From: Linanthus parryae
Lineage: Eukaryota > Streptophyta > Magnoliopsida > Ericales > Polemoniaceae
NCBI GenBank assembly: GCA_023055425.1
Contig: JALGPY010000002.1
Location: 49,499,321-49,563,320 of the forward strand
Length of the DNA: 64,000 bases
Reading direction: 5' to 3'
The notes under the pieces were generated by a model. It was not told where the DNA came from. It worked only from the letters and a program-made list of their open reading frames with translations, and ran no database searches. This document shows, piece after piece, positions 20,887 through 32,600 of this stretch (position 1 is its first letter; every line of letters starts with the position of its first letter). Position numbers and translations under genes: made by a program.

Positions 20887-22313
20887 AGTTGATTTGCCAA
20901 AGGAAAAGAAACCAGTTGGGTGTAAGTGGATTTTCACTCGTAAGTATAAAGCTGATGGATCTTTGGAAAGATAATAAAGCTAGATTACTGGCCAAAGGGT
21001 TTACTCAAACTTATGGGATAGATTATCAAGCAAGGTCACCCCGTTGCCATGATGAATATGGTAAGAATTCATGTGTTTATGTTGCTGCTAATCTGAATTG
21101 GACGTTGCAGCAATTTGATGTGAAAAATGTGGTTTACACGGGGATCTTCACGAGGAAATTTAAATGGAGATTCCACCAGGCGAACAAGATGGAAGTAAAA
21201 GTTTGTCGTCTCAAGAAATCGTGGTATGGTCTTAAACAGTCCCCGAGAGCATGATCGGACGATTCACAAAACAACTTTTGGGTTCAGACAAAGTCAGGGT
21301 AACCACACACTCTTCATGAAGCAAAAGATTGTGGATAAAGTGACAGCTCAAATTGTCTACGCAGACAACATAATTGAGACAGAAAATGATGAAGAAAAAA
21401 TTAAAAGGCTGAAGCAATACTTGGCAAGTGAGTTTGAAATTAAAGATTTGGGGAGACTCAAATACTTCCTTGGAGTTGAGGTTGCACATTCAAAAGCAGG
21501 TGTCTTCCTATCTCAGCGCAGATATAATTTTGACTTACTCAAGGAAACTGGGATGTTAGGCTGTAAACCTGCTACGATGCTACCAGCCCCATCTAATCAA
21601 ATCATTAACTTTGGGAATGTATAGAAGGACCTGAGAGGGAAAGGTACCAAAGACTTGTTGGAAGACTAATCTATCTCTCGCGTACTCCTCTAGACATAGG
21701 ATATGTGGTGATCGTAATTCGCCAATCCATGCAAGCTCCTCGTGAGAAACATATGGAAGCTGGATATCGAATTCTCAAATACGAAAAATCAGCACCTGGG
21801 AAAGGAATTTGTTTCAAGAGAAATGGAAAAAATGAGGTGGACGCTTATACAGATGCAGACTAGGAGTCATGGACCGACACTCCAGAAGTGGATATTGTAC
21901 ATTTGTTGATGGTAATTTGGTTACATGGAGGAATAAGAAGCAATTTGTGGTTGCTAAGTCAAGTGGCGAAGCAGAATTCAGAGCGATGGCTCCAGGTATA
22001 TGTGAGCTTATTTGGATACGTTTGATATTGTCGGACTTCCCTGACTTGGGAATTAAGATAGAGGGCCAATGAGGTTGTATTGCGACAACGAATCCGCCAT
22101 AAGCATTGCACATAATCCTGTCCATCATGACCGTACTAAGCACGTTGAGATAGATCGTCATTTCATTAAAGAAAAATTGGAAAACGGGGAGATTTGTATT
22201 CCTTATATTACCACTAAAAATCAACTTGCAGATTTCCTCATGAAAGGATTGCATAGCTCCAGATTACATGATATTTTGAGCAAACTTGGAATGGAAAATA
22301 TACTTTCACGAGC

Positions 22314-22468
22314 TTGAGGGGGAGTGTTGACATCCAAACCCACCCCAGGACTTCACATACTAAATTTTTCAAGGATATGCTTGTACATTTTGACCCTATA
22401 TTCTGTCCCTAAATATTGCACATGGCCAAAAGCACACTCAGATAGCGTTGCACACATACAATGATCTC
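22314..22468 (+). repeat. Polypurine tract and truncated 3' LTR of the old Copia
   Basis: The last codons of the relic are followed by GAGGGGGAG (22316-22324) and then TGTTGACATCC, a usual polypurine tract and LTR start. The LTR is followed for about 144 bases, until a MITE begins at 22472. On the far side of the MITE the sequence is Ty3-type, so the LTR was already truncated there. Confidence 0.75.
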
Positions 22469-22471
22469 TAA

Positions 22472-23090
22472 GAGCATCTTCAACAACTAGGGGGGGGGGA
22501 GGGGGAGGAGCAAAATCGTATAAAAATACGGCTCATCTTCAACCATGGGGGGTGGGGGTGATTCTAGGCATGGGTGGGGGATGGTATGGGCGCATTCACC
22601 CCCCCCCCCCCCCCCCAAACATCCTCCTCCCCTTCCCCCCTCCATGGGAGCTAATTAACCCAATTTTAATTTATGTCAATTACACTTAATATTATTTTAT
22701 TATTATAATATGTGTTTTACATTATGATTAATATATTTTAATTATTATTTTCTCTATAAAAAATAATATTTTCTTGATAAGTGAAAATAATCTTTAAGAA
22801 AAATTAGTGTTATTTTATTTGTTGTCAATTTGATATATCTTGCTTTTTGTAATTAGTAATTACATTTATTAAAATTTATTTGGATGTCCTTCCGGAGGTT
22901 CGACCTATGTGTCCGAAGAAAACTTCAATCCCCTCGGTTAATGAATGAACACTTTCTATTTAATTGTTGTTAATTTAGTTTATTGTACTATTTTGTGTGT
23001 TTTAATGTCGTTCTACTAGATGTCGTTTGTAATAGTGTTTAATTACTAATTTTCTTATACTCGTAATCATTATTTTTCGGAATAAAATAA

Positions 23091-23121
<31 letters not shown>

Positions 23122-23349
23122 TTTATCATTTTTGTGACATATATTTGGATTGACATTATTTCAGATTTATTTTTTATCACTATTAATAATTTATTTTTAA
23201 ATCGTTAAATATATTTTTAAAAAATAAACTTAATTAGGTTGGAGGTGGGGATTGGTTTTCGGGGGAGGGGTGGGGGAAATTGGTGGGCCTGTGGGGGAGG
23301 GAGAGGGGGAGGTGGGGGAGGGGGAAATGCGACATGATTGGAGATGCTC
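22472..23349. mobile_element. PIF/Harbinger-like MITE, 878 bp
   Basis: The left end GAGCATCTTCAAC and the right end TTGGAGATGCTC form short terminal inverted repeats. TAA at 22469-22471 and 23350-23352 is a 3-bp target duplication, as expected for PIF/Harbinger. The ends carry long G-rich runs on the + strand (22489-22516 and 23258-23325) and a C-rich run (22600-22617). The middle is very AT-rich with an ATT repeat (23095-23121). No transposase is visible. It sits at the junction of a Copia LTR and a Ty3 fragment. Confidence 0.75.
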
Positions 23350-23352
23350 TAA

Positions 23353-23789
23353 GTAACTGCAATGTTATTTGCAGGTGTTGCAAGTGGTATCGTAGTGTAG
23401 GGCTGTTAACAAGCATGTCAGCAAAGAACAGCAATATAAACTTCCTCCGATGTAGCTCAAAAACATTGTTCATCAATGCTTGATATGTGCCTTGTCCATT
23501 GATTAAGTCAAAAGGCATAACCTGAAATTCAAAGAGGCCATGATGAGTACCTGAAGCTTTCTTCTGTATATCTTTCTCTACCATTCTCACTTGATGATAT
23601 CCAGACGTGAGATCAAGTTTAGAAAACTATGTTGCGCCCTTGAGTTCATCCAAAAGCTCATCAATGATATGTATGGAAAATTTGTCTTTCACAGTTAGAT
23701 CATTTAGCTTCCTATAGTCTAATCAAAATCTTCAAGAATCATCTTTTTTCTTGACTAGCAACACTGGGCTAGAAAAAGGGCTAGTATTG
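23353..23789 (-). pseudogene. Ty3-type reverse transcriptase fragment
   Basis: The minus strand reads SPVLLVKKKDDS near 23770, then [49 protein letters not shown], and KKASGTHHGLFEFQVMPFDL up to PTLRYHLQHLQITLQLL. This is the conserved Ty3 RT core. The FADM box replaces the catalytic (F/Y)xDD (FFADMLVNSPT), so the active site is lost. Two or more stops are present near 23630 and 23725. The left end is cut by the MITE insertion. Confidence 0.88.
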
Positions 23790-25095
23790 TAATACCCCTA
23801 ATTTCCCAAGCAGGTTTACGTGCAATTTCAAGAAGCTTGATGCAGATGTAATTAAAAAGATCCTAACTTTCAAGCTTAGCTGGGCAGGTTGGCCAAAACA
23901 GTGTAGTTTTGGGTAATATTGCAATTATTGAAAATGTTGGGACAATTGTGTAAATATCAATAATGAGTTCTCCGGTTAGAATTTGGTCAACTGGGTGATT
24001 ACTGAAAGTTGTGGAGATGATTATGAAATATACTATAGCGTTGGGGCAGAGATGCAATTCTCTGAAACAAGAGATCCAATCTAATTCTAAAACCTAACCT
24101 TAAAGTTTAGGAAACTTCACCCGCCTCCCCCTTGAGATGTCAACAAACTAACTTATCAATTGTCACCAATTGACACATTTTGTGAGGTGCTAGGTCTTTT
24201 GAATCAACATCCTCTTAGCATATATAAGCAGGTCTTTTGAATCAAAAATTCGATTGGAGCAAATTCAAAGACATTCAAAGAGCATTCAATATCTCTCTAT
24301 ACAATTCTCACCAAATCAACCCCTCTTCCCTAGTTGCTCTAACTAGAGGTACTCCTTGGCATGAGAAACAAAATCCCTTAACTAATTTGGCAATTCAATA
24401 CATACAGAATTCGGAATCGGTAAGTTCCTCAAGAATCCTAGAATTGGGCTTTGAATTATATTCGTATCATTCACTGGAAATTGTTAAAATCCGTTAATAA
24501 TTGTTTGCTCCTTGCTTCCAGGCGAACCCGTAGCACCCTCCCTTAACCCCTTAATCGTCAAAAAGTTGGCAGTCACTGGTTTTTGGGTTAATATACCCGC
24601 CAAAAAACTTCATACTCGCCGGTCTCCGATAATAGCTCCAATCCTGGCTCATTTTATATGCTCGTTGCTTTCGTGAGGTCTCTAGGCAATGTAGAATAAC
24701 TTTATTCACCCATAATATGCCCAGAACCCTGACCAAGCATGATTTGATTTGTTCTGGGTTTGTCCCTTATATAAAGGAGAATATATCCTTCATTACTTAG
24801 TCAACTCATGATTGGTTTGTTTTTACGTGCTCCTCGACGATCATCTATAAGTTTCATGTTAATCTCATTCCATGATTCCATCTCTAAAACGATTGCAAAT
24901 CAAGTTATAGTATCTATAATATAACACCTCATGGTTGTCTTGCCCTTTCCCTGAGGATTGAAGCTTACTTCTAAGCCACCTCAATGCATGCGTCTATGTT
25001 GTTGGTGTAGTATGAGTATAATTTGGGGTTCAGGCACGGTCAGGGACTCTTCTGGTCAGTTTTGGAGCAGCAAAGGCAAATAAATCAATTGGCTT
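23790..25095. other. Stretch without a recognisable gene
   Basis: TGTAATACCCC at 23787-23797 resembles the start of a Ty3-type LTR, but I find no matching end. The rest is AT-rich with short frames only. No known domain is visible in either strand. Confidence 0.35.
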
Positions 25096-25099
25096 GCAT

Positions 25100-26246
25100 T
25101 AACCTGCATGGATTGAGATCTTCTCCAGCCACCAGCCTCTCCAGCTAGGATCTGGGCCGTCCAATTTAAAGGCTCAACAAGATAAAAACATGTCACGTCT
25201 TACCCTATTCTTAATTCCATACCATCTGTAAATCCCTTCTCTCTCATCCCATCACCATCTCTCTCACTTTTTCATCTCTGTCAATATCGAAGTCCCAAAT
25301 TCCACTCCTCTAATCCAGATACTGGTACAAGAATTGAAAATCACAATGTTTTATAAATGAATCAAACAAGCATTCGAAAAGAGAGAAATATTTATGAAGG
25401 AGGTTCGAAAAAATTGCATCTCTCTCAGCTGGGTTTTGTGCTTGGTGTCCTTCATCAGGGTTCTTCAGATTGGGAGATCCAGAGTTCGTCCGAAAGAAGA
25501 GAAACAACAAAAACATCAATAGAAGAGGAGGATGAAGAGAGTTGGGTTGTATTATTCCTTGTCGATCCTTTTTGTTCTACATCTGGGTTTGCGAAGAACA
25601 ATAAATCGGCAAAAATCGTAAACGAAAAGTCTGAGCCACGGATCTCACCCAATTCTAGAGAGTTATTTTGGGTTTATGGAGGGAATCTGGAGTTATCAGG
25701 AGCAATTCTTAGGTGCTCATAGGCAAACCACACGTGGTGCTCTATTCCACTTATATGTTGACATTTACACCAGAAGTGGGGTGAGTGGGAGAGAGAAAAT
25801 AGCTATGTAGGGATCTGATTTTTTTTCTATAACCTATAGGGGTAATGGTTAACCCTAATGGGTATAGGTGTCAGTTACTGAATGGTGTAGAGCACCACAA
25901 GTCATGCTGACGTGGTGCTCTTAGAGCAACTAAAAATTCTCAGTTAACAGAGGTCCAAGCTACGACGGAGTGAAAAAGAGGATGAGGAGACGGTTAATGT
26001 AGAAACTTGAAAGTTCCTGGATGTGTGTTTCATTAACTAGATGATGACGTGGATGAATCATATGGTTTATAAAGTTTGGGCGGCCTGGATCCACCAGCTG
26101 GAGGCTGGAGAAGATCCGGACCAAATCTGCATGGCTGTGTTTCATTAACTAGATGATGACGTGGATGAATCGTATGGTTTATAAGGTTTGGGCGGTCTGG
26201 ATCCACCAGCTGGAGGCTGGAGAAGATCCGGACCCAATCTGCATCG
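25100..26246. repeat. Inverted repeat pair and enclosed unknown sequence
   Basis: Around 25106-25165 the + strand reads GATCTTCTCCAGCC and GCCTCTCCAGCTAGGATC; the inverse of this (GATCCACCAGCTGGAGGC, TGGAGAAGATCC) occurs at 26089-26122 and again at 26200-26231. The ends therefore look like decayed terminal repeats of a DNA element of about 1.1 kb. Short palindromic GTGGTGCTCTA/TAGAGCACCAC pairs occur inside at 25734 and 25888. The open frame at 25357-25722 (+) has no recognised domain and is not called. Confidence 0.4.
26024..26246. repeat. Tandem duplication, two 112-bp copies
   Basis: Copy 1 (26024-26135) and copy 2 (26136-26246) both start TGTGTTTCATTAACTAG and differ at only a few positions (for example ATCATATG against ATCGTATG). 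The unit contains a 12-base direct echo, GATGATGACGTG. Confidence 0.9.
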
Positions 26247-26753
26247 CATTTTATTATTGCATAAAGTCTCACATAGAGGAAACGAATTGATAAGGTTGCA
26301 CACTTGATTTGTGTAGATACAATTGATGTTGAGGATCGTCTCAAGATAGACGTATTTCTGCTACACTAGACATGAGGTGAGAAGTTAACTTGATTTTCTT
26401 TGATTATGAGCATATACAACTTCAACTGCTATTCGAAAGAGATCAAATGAGTTTATCAAGGTATTCCCGTCCATAGCAACTGTTTTCTAAGCAATCTAAA
26501 AGTTATCGTTTCTTTTTCTAAATACTATTACTAGCTTCTGTTATATGGCATGGATCTTCAGGTAAATTTGAACCCGAGCAGGCCGGCCCAAGAGACTTGG
26601 GGGTCTAAGGCATGTAATAAATTTGAGACCACCAACGGAAGAGAAAGTGTACACATAAAAGAGTTTAATTTTAGAAAGATAGACAATTATACACCTTCAA
26701 CACTTGTGTGTAATGTATTAGGTTCATTTAAAGAATATATTAGGTTAACTTTT

Positions 26754-26885
26754 AGGCTTAATTGCTAATTGCATACTCCCATATATCGTAATAGGCTGAT
26801 TGCAACCTCCAGTTTTAAAATTAGCTGATTGCAAACCCCATTTGCAAAACTATTAGCTTATTGAAACAAGGAAAAAATTCAACCA
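26754..26885 (+). repeat. Left terminal inverted repeat of the 16-kb element
   Basis: The arm contains three related sub-units: GGCTGATTGCAACC, TAGCTGATTGCAAACC and TAGCTTATTGAAAC. Such sub-terminal repetition is common in DNA transposon ends. Confidence 0.65.
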
Positions 26886-26915
26886 AACACCGTTACATGT
26901 TTGAGGAGTAGAATC

Positions 26916-27401
26916 TGTGAGATGGTGAAAATTGTCCTCCCCGGACATCTCTATTCGACAGTTATTTATACGCAAAGTATTTACAGGCAAAACTCTATAA
27001 TTACGCTATCTCTATAACTACACTATCGCTATAATTATGCTATTATAGAGATAGCGTAATTATAGGGTTTTACCTGTAAATACTTTGCATATAAATCACT
27101 GATGAATACAGATGTCCGGGGACACCATCTCACATGGTATCAGAGCAACCCTAGCATCAGCCGCCGCTGTCGTCGCACATCTCCTACTAGTGCACTGCCG
27201 CCGCCTAGCGGTCAGATCCTGTTCTCCTCTGCTTCCGCCCCCCGTACCCCTTTCTCTCTCCATTTCCGTCGCACTCTGCTACAAAATTGTCCTCCCCGGC
27301 CATCTCTATTCATCAATGATTTATACGCAAACTATTTACAGGTAAAATCTTATAATTACGCTATCTCTATAATTACGCTATCGCTATAATTATGCTATTA
27401 T
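26916..27401 (+). mobile_element. TRIM-like LTR element with a palindromic 5' LTR
   Basis: The 5' LTR is placed at 26916-27134: it begins TGTGAGATGG and ends CCATCTCACA. It is followed immediately by TGGTATCAGAGC (27135-27146), a Copia-type initiator tRNA-Met primer site. About 136 bases of CCG-rich leader follow. Then comes a partial second copy of the repeat (27283-27401), starting AAAATTGTCCTCCCC. There is no room for gag or pol. The LTR folds on itself: two arms of about 100 bases are inverted copies. The second copy lacks the LTR's first dozen bases, so the element is damaged. Confidence 0.6.
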
Positions 27402-27582
27402 AATCATCAATTAAAATATTGTGTTATTAGAACGAAAAAATAAACAACTTTTTGAGAAAAACAAAATAAAGATAATCGGATGAAGATAATAACATGGTTT
27501 TGCTCTCCTTTTTGCTGTGACTTGGTTTCCGTGCCAACGGCATTTTTGATCACCAAAGCTCTGCTTCGGAGTTCTTCCTCCC

Positions 27583-28831
27583 ATGGCGTCGCAGTCGAGT
27601 GGCAACACTCAACCGCCTAGCCGTGCAGATCTCTTAATCCCCTCCGATTCGCCATTAGATCTGGTGAATCCTTGTGATGGATCTGTTGCTTTTGAGCTTA
27701 ACAACTCGGTTGCTAAGCTTAAAGTGACAGACATGGATATGACTGAAATTTCGCCAAATGTCTTGCATTCCCTCTGTGAGGAACAAGAGTTCCATGACCA
27801 TTGACGAGAATGGTTCTTCTTCCTATATCCGTGCTATGGTAGGGATCATGGATAGGGAAAACTATTTTGATTGTGATTCCAACACTTCTTCTTGTGAAAA
27901 TGTCATCAAGAAAGGGGATTTTGAAATCATCAAAGCCACTGAGGAAAACCCTACTATGGCCCATGTTATATTTAAAGAGGAATTCCTTGAAAAGCTTAGA
28001 GCACCATGGAAGAATCACCTTATCGTGAGACCCATGGGGTCTCGAATTGTGGAATTTAAATTGATGGCTAGAATCAAAGAGCTCTTGAAACCTCAAGGAA
28101 AATTGAAGCATATTGATATCGGGAAAGGTTTCTTTCTCTTTGAGTTTGATACCCAATCCGATTATAATCGGGCACTCATGGGAGGACCATGGATCGTGCT
28201 GGATCAATATTTATTGGTTCAAAAATGGTCACCTGATTTTAAAGTCTCTGAAGCAACAGAGCAAAAAACTGCCACTTGGGCTAGAATTCATGAGCTTCCG
28301 AGTGAGTACTATCGGAATGATAGTCTTCACACCATTGCGAGTGCCATCGGGCTTCCTTTGAAACTTGATATTGTTACTGCAAACCTTGAGAGAGGGCAAT
28401 TCGCAAGAGTTTGTGTGGAAGTTGATTTGAAAAAACCGCTTGTTTCAGATGTTGTCGTTGGCAAACTTAGCTATTCTATTGAGTATAAACATATTCACCG
28501 TGTTTGTTTTGATTGTGGCAGGGTTGGCCATAGCAAAACTAAATGTTTGGATAAAAAGAAAGGGGTGACGGCTAAAGAAGATCAACAGAGGGTTTCGCCG
28601 GAGTCGGAGAAGAAGGAGGAAGCTTATCAACACTATATTGATCAGTTTGGATCTAATGAGGAAAGCAAAGGGCCACGCGGGCCAGGCCCATGGACTCTTG
28701 TCAATTATAAAAAGGCCCAACCAAAGCATAAAGGTAAACCCAATTTCCCCTCTAACAGATTTGGGCCGTTACAGAAGGATGTTGAATTGGACCAACCCAA
28801 CCCGAATCGATCGGGTAAAGTTCAATGCTAA
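27583..28831 (+). pseudogene. LINE ORF1: DUF4283 domain and zinc knuckle, one frameshift near the start
   Basis: The frame starts MASQSSGNTQPPSRADLL at 27583 and shifts near 27790 into the frame that ends at 28831. The DUF4283 part includes RIVEFKLMARIKELL, GFFLFEFDTQSDYNRALMGG, PWIVLDQYLLVQKWSPDF and WARIHELPSEYY. A CCHC knuckle, CFDCGRVGHSKTKC, reads near 28507-28548. The family binds LINE RNA. A further frameshift near 28800 moves the C-terminal tail into the frame ending at 29462 (SGRGKAVVISKENETFEGK). Confidence 0.85.
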
Positions 28832-29619
28832 TGGTCCGAAGTCGGTTCTGGGTAGAGGTCCTTCGGGTCAAAACCCGGGTCACCGAAAAGGATTTGGGTA
28901 CGGTCCAAGTTCTACGAACCACGTGGCGAAATCTACGCCGTCGATAGAAAGCACAAATCCAACGTCTGGCACCAAGCTTCACCAGGATCACGAAAGGAGG
29001 GTTCATGAATCTACACAAGGGGATAAGAATGAAACGTCTGAGATGGACCTGGGAACCTGTACCATTAACTCGGGAAGAGGGAAAGCCGTGGTTATTTCCA
29101 AAGAGAACGAGACGTTTGAGGGGAAAAGAGTGGATATGGACGTGATTGAAGAGGATATGACTCTGCAAAGCAAAATCTTTCAAGGACCGAGTATGATTCC
29201 CAAAATCAACCCCTTTGAGGTCAGCTTTAATTTCAGTGAGAAAGCGAGTTACAGTTCTCACTCCTCTGAAATCCAGAGTTCTCCGGTTAGTAGGAAGGCT
29301 CAAAGAAATCCAAGAAGAGCATCTCCTTACTATGTCGATCGTGGTAAAGGAAGAATACTTGGGGGAAAATCAGGTGCAGTTTCTGATGGATCATCAAGGT
29401 ATCCAAGCAGTTATAGCGAAAACCCCATGGGTTATGGAGACGGTAGATCTACGAGCATATAGGATGATGGTGGAGTCGGCAGATCCATCGATGGTGGGAA
29501 TTCAAGTGAAGAACAATCTCTCGTTTCAAGAAACGAAAAAAAGATTGGTAGGGATTGCTAGAAAGTTTGGGTTCCGGTTCGATTTCGAAATTTTTTTCAT
29601 GATTGATACAACAAACGTG

Positions 29620-32600
29620 ATGTTCTGGAATTGTAGAGGAACTAAGAACAAATCTTTCAAGGAGAATTTCAAGTTTCTTAAGAGAAATCATCGCTTCGAG
29701 GTGGTGGTTCTCCTGTAAACCAAGGTCAAAATCGATGATATGGGGAATTTCTTTGCGAATCAGGGATTCACAGATAACTTCCATGTGGATCCTCAGGGGA
29801 GATCAGGAGGTATCTGGCTGCTTTGGAACCCTCTTGAGGTTGAAGTTTCCCTCCTCGATTGCCACTCTCAAGCTATCCATGCCAAGATTAGGAAGATTCA
29901 TTTTGAGGATTGGATTCTCTCAGCGGTGTACGCTAGCCCGATTGAAAGTAAGAGGGTGGATCTTTGGAATGATATCAAGAATAGAGCAGGGAACACGGTG
30001 GATCCTTGGCTTCTTGTTGGGGACTTTAATGACTTCACAGGTGATTTGGAGAGAAGGATTTTTTCGGAGAATAATAATCTGAGGAGGAACATGAATTTCG
30101 TGGAGAATATGCATGACAACAACCTTATCGATCTCGGGCACTGCGGTCCGAGAATGACCTGGTCCAACAATCGTCAGGGGCTTGCTAATACGAAGGAGAA
30201 GCTCGACCGTGCCCTCTGCAACATAAGCTGGAAGTTGGGCCGCCCAAACTCGCTGGTAACTTGTCTCCCTCGCACTTACTCCGACCATTCTCCAATTTTG
30301 ATGGAGAACATGGTAAGTCTATTGTGATTAAGAATAAACCTTTTAGATTTGAAAATTTCTGGATTTCCCACCCTGATTTCCAAGAAGTTATCAAAAATAA
30401 GTGGAATTGCTCGTTAAATTATCATGAGGCGCTGTTTAATATCCAACGTGCCCTTATTGTTTGGAACAAAGAAAAATTTGGTAATAAACATAAGAAGAAG
30501 AGATTTCTTCTTGCTAGAATCAATGGCATCCAAAAAGTTTTGAGTAGATCTTTCGTTCAAAGTTTATTTTTGCTTGAAAAAGAGCTTGTTAGAGAGTTTA
30601 ATTGTGTTCTGGATCAAGAGGAAATGTTCTGGTATCAAAAATCCAGAATTAAATGGTTGGTGTACGGAGAAATAAATAACAAATTCTTTCACTTGTCCAC
30701 CCTTATCAAAAGAAGAAGAAATTCGATTAGTATGCTTAAGAATGAGGTTAATGAGTGGATTAGTGATGATAACTTGCTTAAGAATCATGTTATTAACTAT
30801 TTCACTAAACTCTACACTCATGAGACTTCCTCTCATAATGTGGAGATTGCTTATGTTTTCAATGTTGCTAAGCTGACTGTTGAGGATAATGTGAGGCTCA
30901 CTGCTCCTGTTACGGATGATATCATTCTTAAAGCTATCAAAAGTATTAACAAAAATCGTGCCCCTGGCCCTGATGGGTTTAATGCTGCCTTCTTCCACAA
31001 CTGTTGGATTACGGTGGGGAAAGATGTGTGCAGTATAGTCAAGAAGACTTTTGACACCTCTTCTATCCCTGATACTATTTCTCATTTTAGACCCATTGGG
31101 CTTTGCAATGTCACCTACAAAACTGTGATTAAAATTGTTGTGGATAGACTTAGACCTTTGATGGATGGTATTATCTCTCCTAACCAGAGTAGTTTCATTC
31201 CTGGAAGAGCTACTTGTGACAATATTATTCTTGTTCAAGAAATGATTCACACTATTAGAAAAAGAAAGGTAAGTTGGGTGCTTTAATTGTGAAAATTGAT
31301 CTGGAGAAAGCCTATGATAGACTATCTTGGAGTTTCATTCAAGAGACCCTCTTGTTCTTTAATTTTGATAATCACCTTATCAAGCTCATTATGAATTGTG
31401 TCACCTCTGTTAACTTCTCTATCCTTTGGAATGGAGAGGCTCTCCCCTATTTCAAAGCTTAAAGAGGAATTAGGCAAGGGGATCCTTTATCCCCTTATAT
31501 CTTTCTTCTTTGTCTTGAAAGACTTTCTAATATGATTACTCAGATTCAAAATCAGGGGCTGTGGAAAGGGGTTAAAATCTCTAAAAATGGCCTCCCCTGA
31601 CCCATTTATTTTTTGCGGATGACATGTTGTTGTTCTCTGAAGCAAGTACTATTTCCTGTCATTTTGTGAAACAGGTCCTTGATGATTTCTGTTGCCTTTC
31701 TGAGCAAAAGATCAATCTCTCTAAGTCCAAAATTTACCTGTCTCCTAATGTGAAGCAGCCTACTGCCTTTGCCATTAGGAATTTGTTGGATATTCCTATT
31801 ACCCAAAATTTGGGAAAATATCTTGGTATCAACCTGAACATTGAAAAGGTTGGCAAATTTAAGTATGCTGATTTAATTGAGAAATTTCAACTTAGATTGG
31901 TTGGGTGGAAGTCCACTCTCCTTTCAGTGGGTGGTAGAACCACCATGATTAATTCTGTCTCCTCTGCTGTTCCCATTTACAGTATGCAAACTCAGAACAT
32001 CCCTGTTAATGTGTGAAATTTGTTTGACAAGCTTAATAGAAACTTCCTTTGGGGTAGTACTACTCTCAAAAGATAACTGCACAGTGTGAATTGGAAGACT
32101 GTTCGTAAGAGTAAGAATTGTGGTGGCTTGGGCATTTGATCCATGAAAAGCCAGAATAGAGCTCTTTTGGCTAAACTAGGTTGGAACATTCTTATGAATA
32201 CTAACTCTCTTTGGGTTAAATGTTTGAAAGACAAATATCTTAGAAATGGGAATATCATCAATCCTCCTAAAAAAAAAAGATGCCACTAGAACCTGGAAAG
32301 GTATTCTAGAGGCTTTCTCTATGATTAAGAAAGGCTTGGTTTGGACTATTGGTAATGGGTGTATGGTGTCAGTTTGGAAGGATCACTCGATTGGTGATTT
32401 TTCTCTCAAAGATATCTACCCTGAGCAGGCCTTTGATGAGAATATTACTGTGAGCTCCTTGATTTCTAGTAACAGAAGCTGGGATCTTTCTTCTCTGATG
32501 AATATTATTTCTGTTGACATTGTTAACTCTATTTTGGCTAAGCACATTCCTGCTGACCCCTGTCCTGAGGACTCCTTGCATTGGGTTGGGACTAGCATGG

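Larger units (their letters stand above)
16126..22317 (+). pseudogene. Old Ty1/Copia polyprotein (RT and RNase H), split by a younger Copia
   Basis: Before the insertion the + strand reads EMRALKMNNTWEIV (16150-16191). After it, at 20892, it resumes with DLPKEKKPVGCKWIFTRKYK, then ARLLAKGFTQTYGIDYQ, FDVKNVVYTGIF and CRLKKSWYGLKQSPRA. Later frames give IVYADNIIET (degenerate catalytic YVDD box), KDLGRLKYFLGVEVAHSK, the RNase H part ATNCFLFL-region in the other frame as WRNKKQFVVAKSSGEAEFRA, and YCDNESAISIAHNPVHHDRT (22069-22317). Stops and frameshifts occur near 20973, 21254, 21624 and 22072. The frame is a relic and ends at a purine-rich tract. Confidence 0.88.

Noticed and set aside
25357..25722. 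121-codon frame on the plus strand
   Set aside because: No recognised domain, no duplicate, and it lies between inverted repeat arms; not enough to call a gene.
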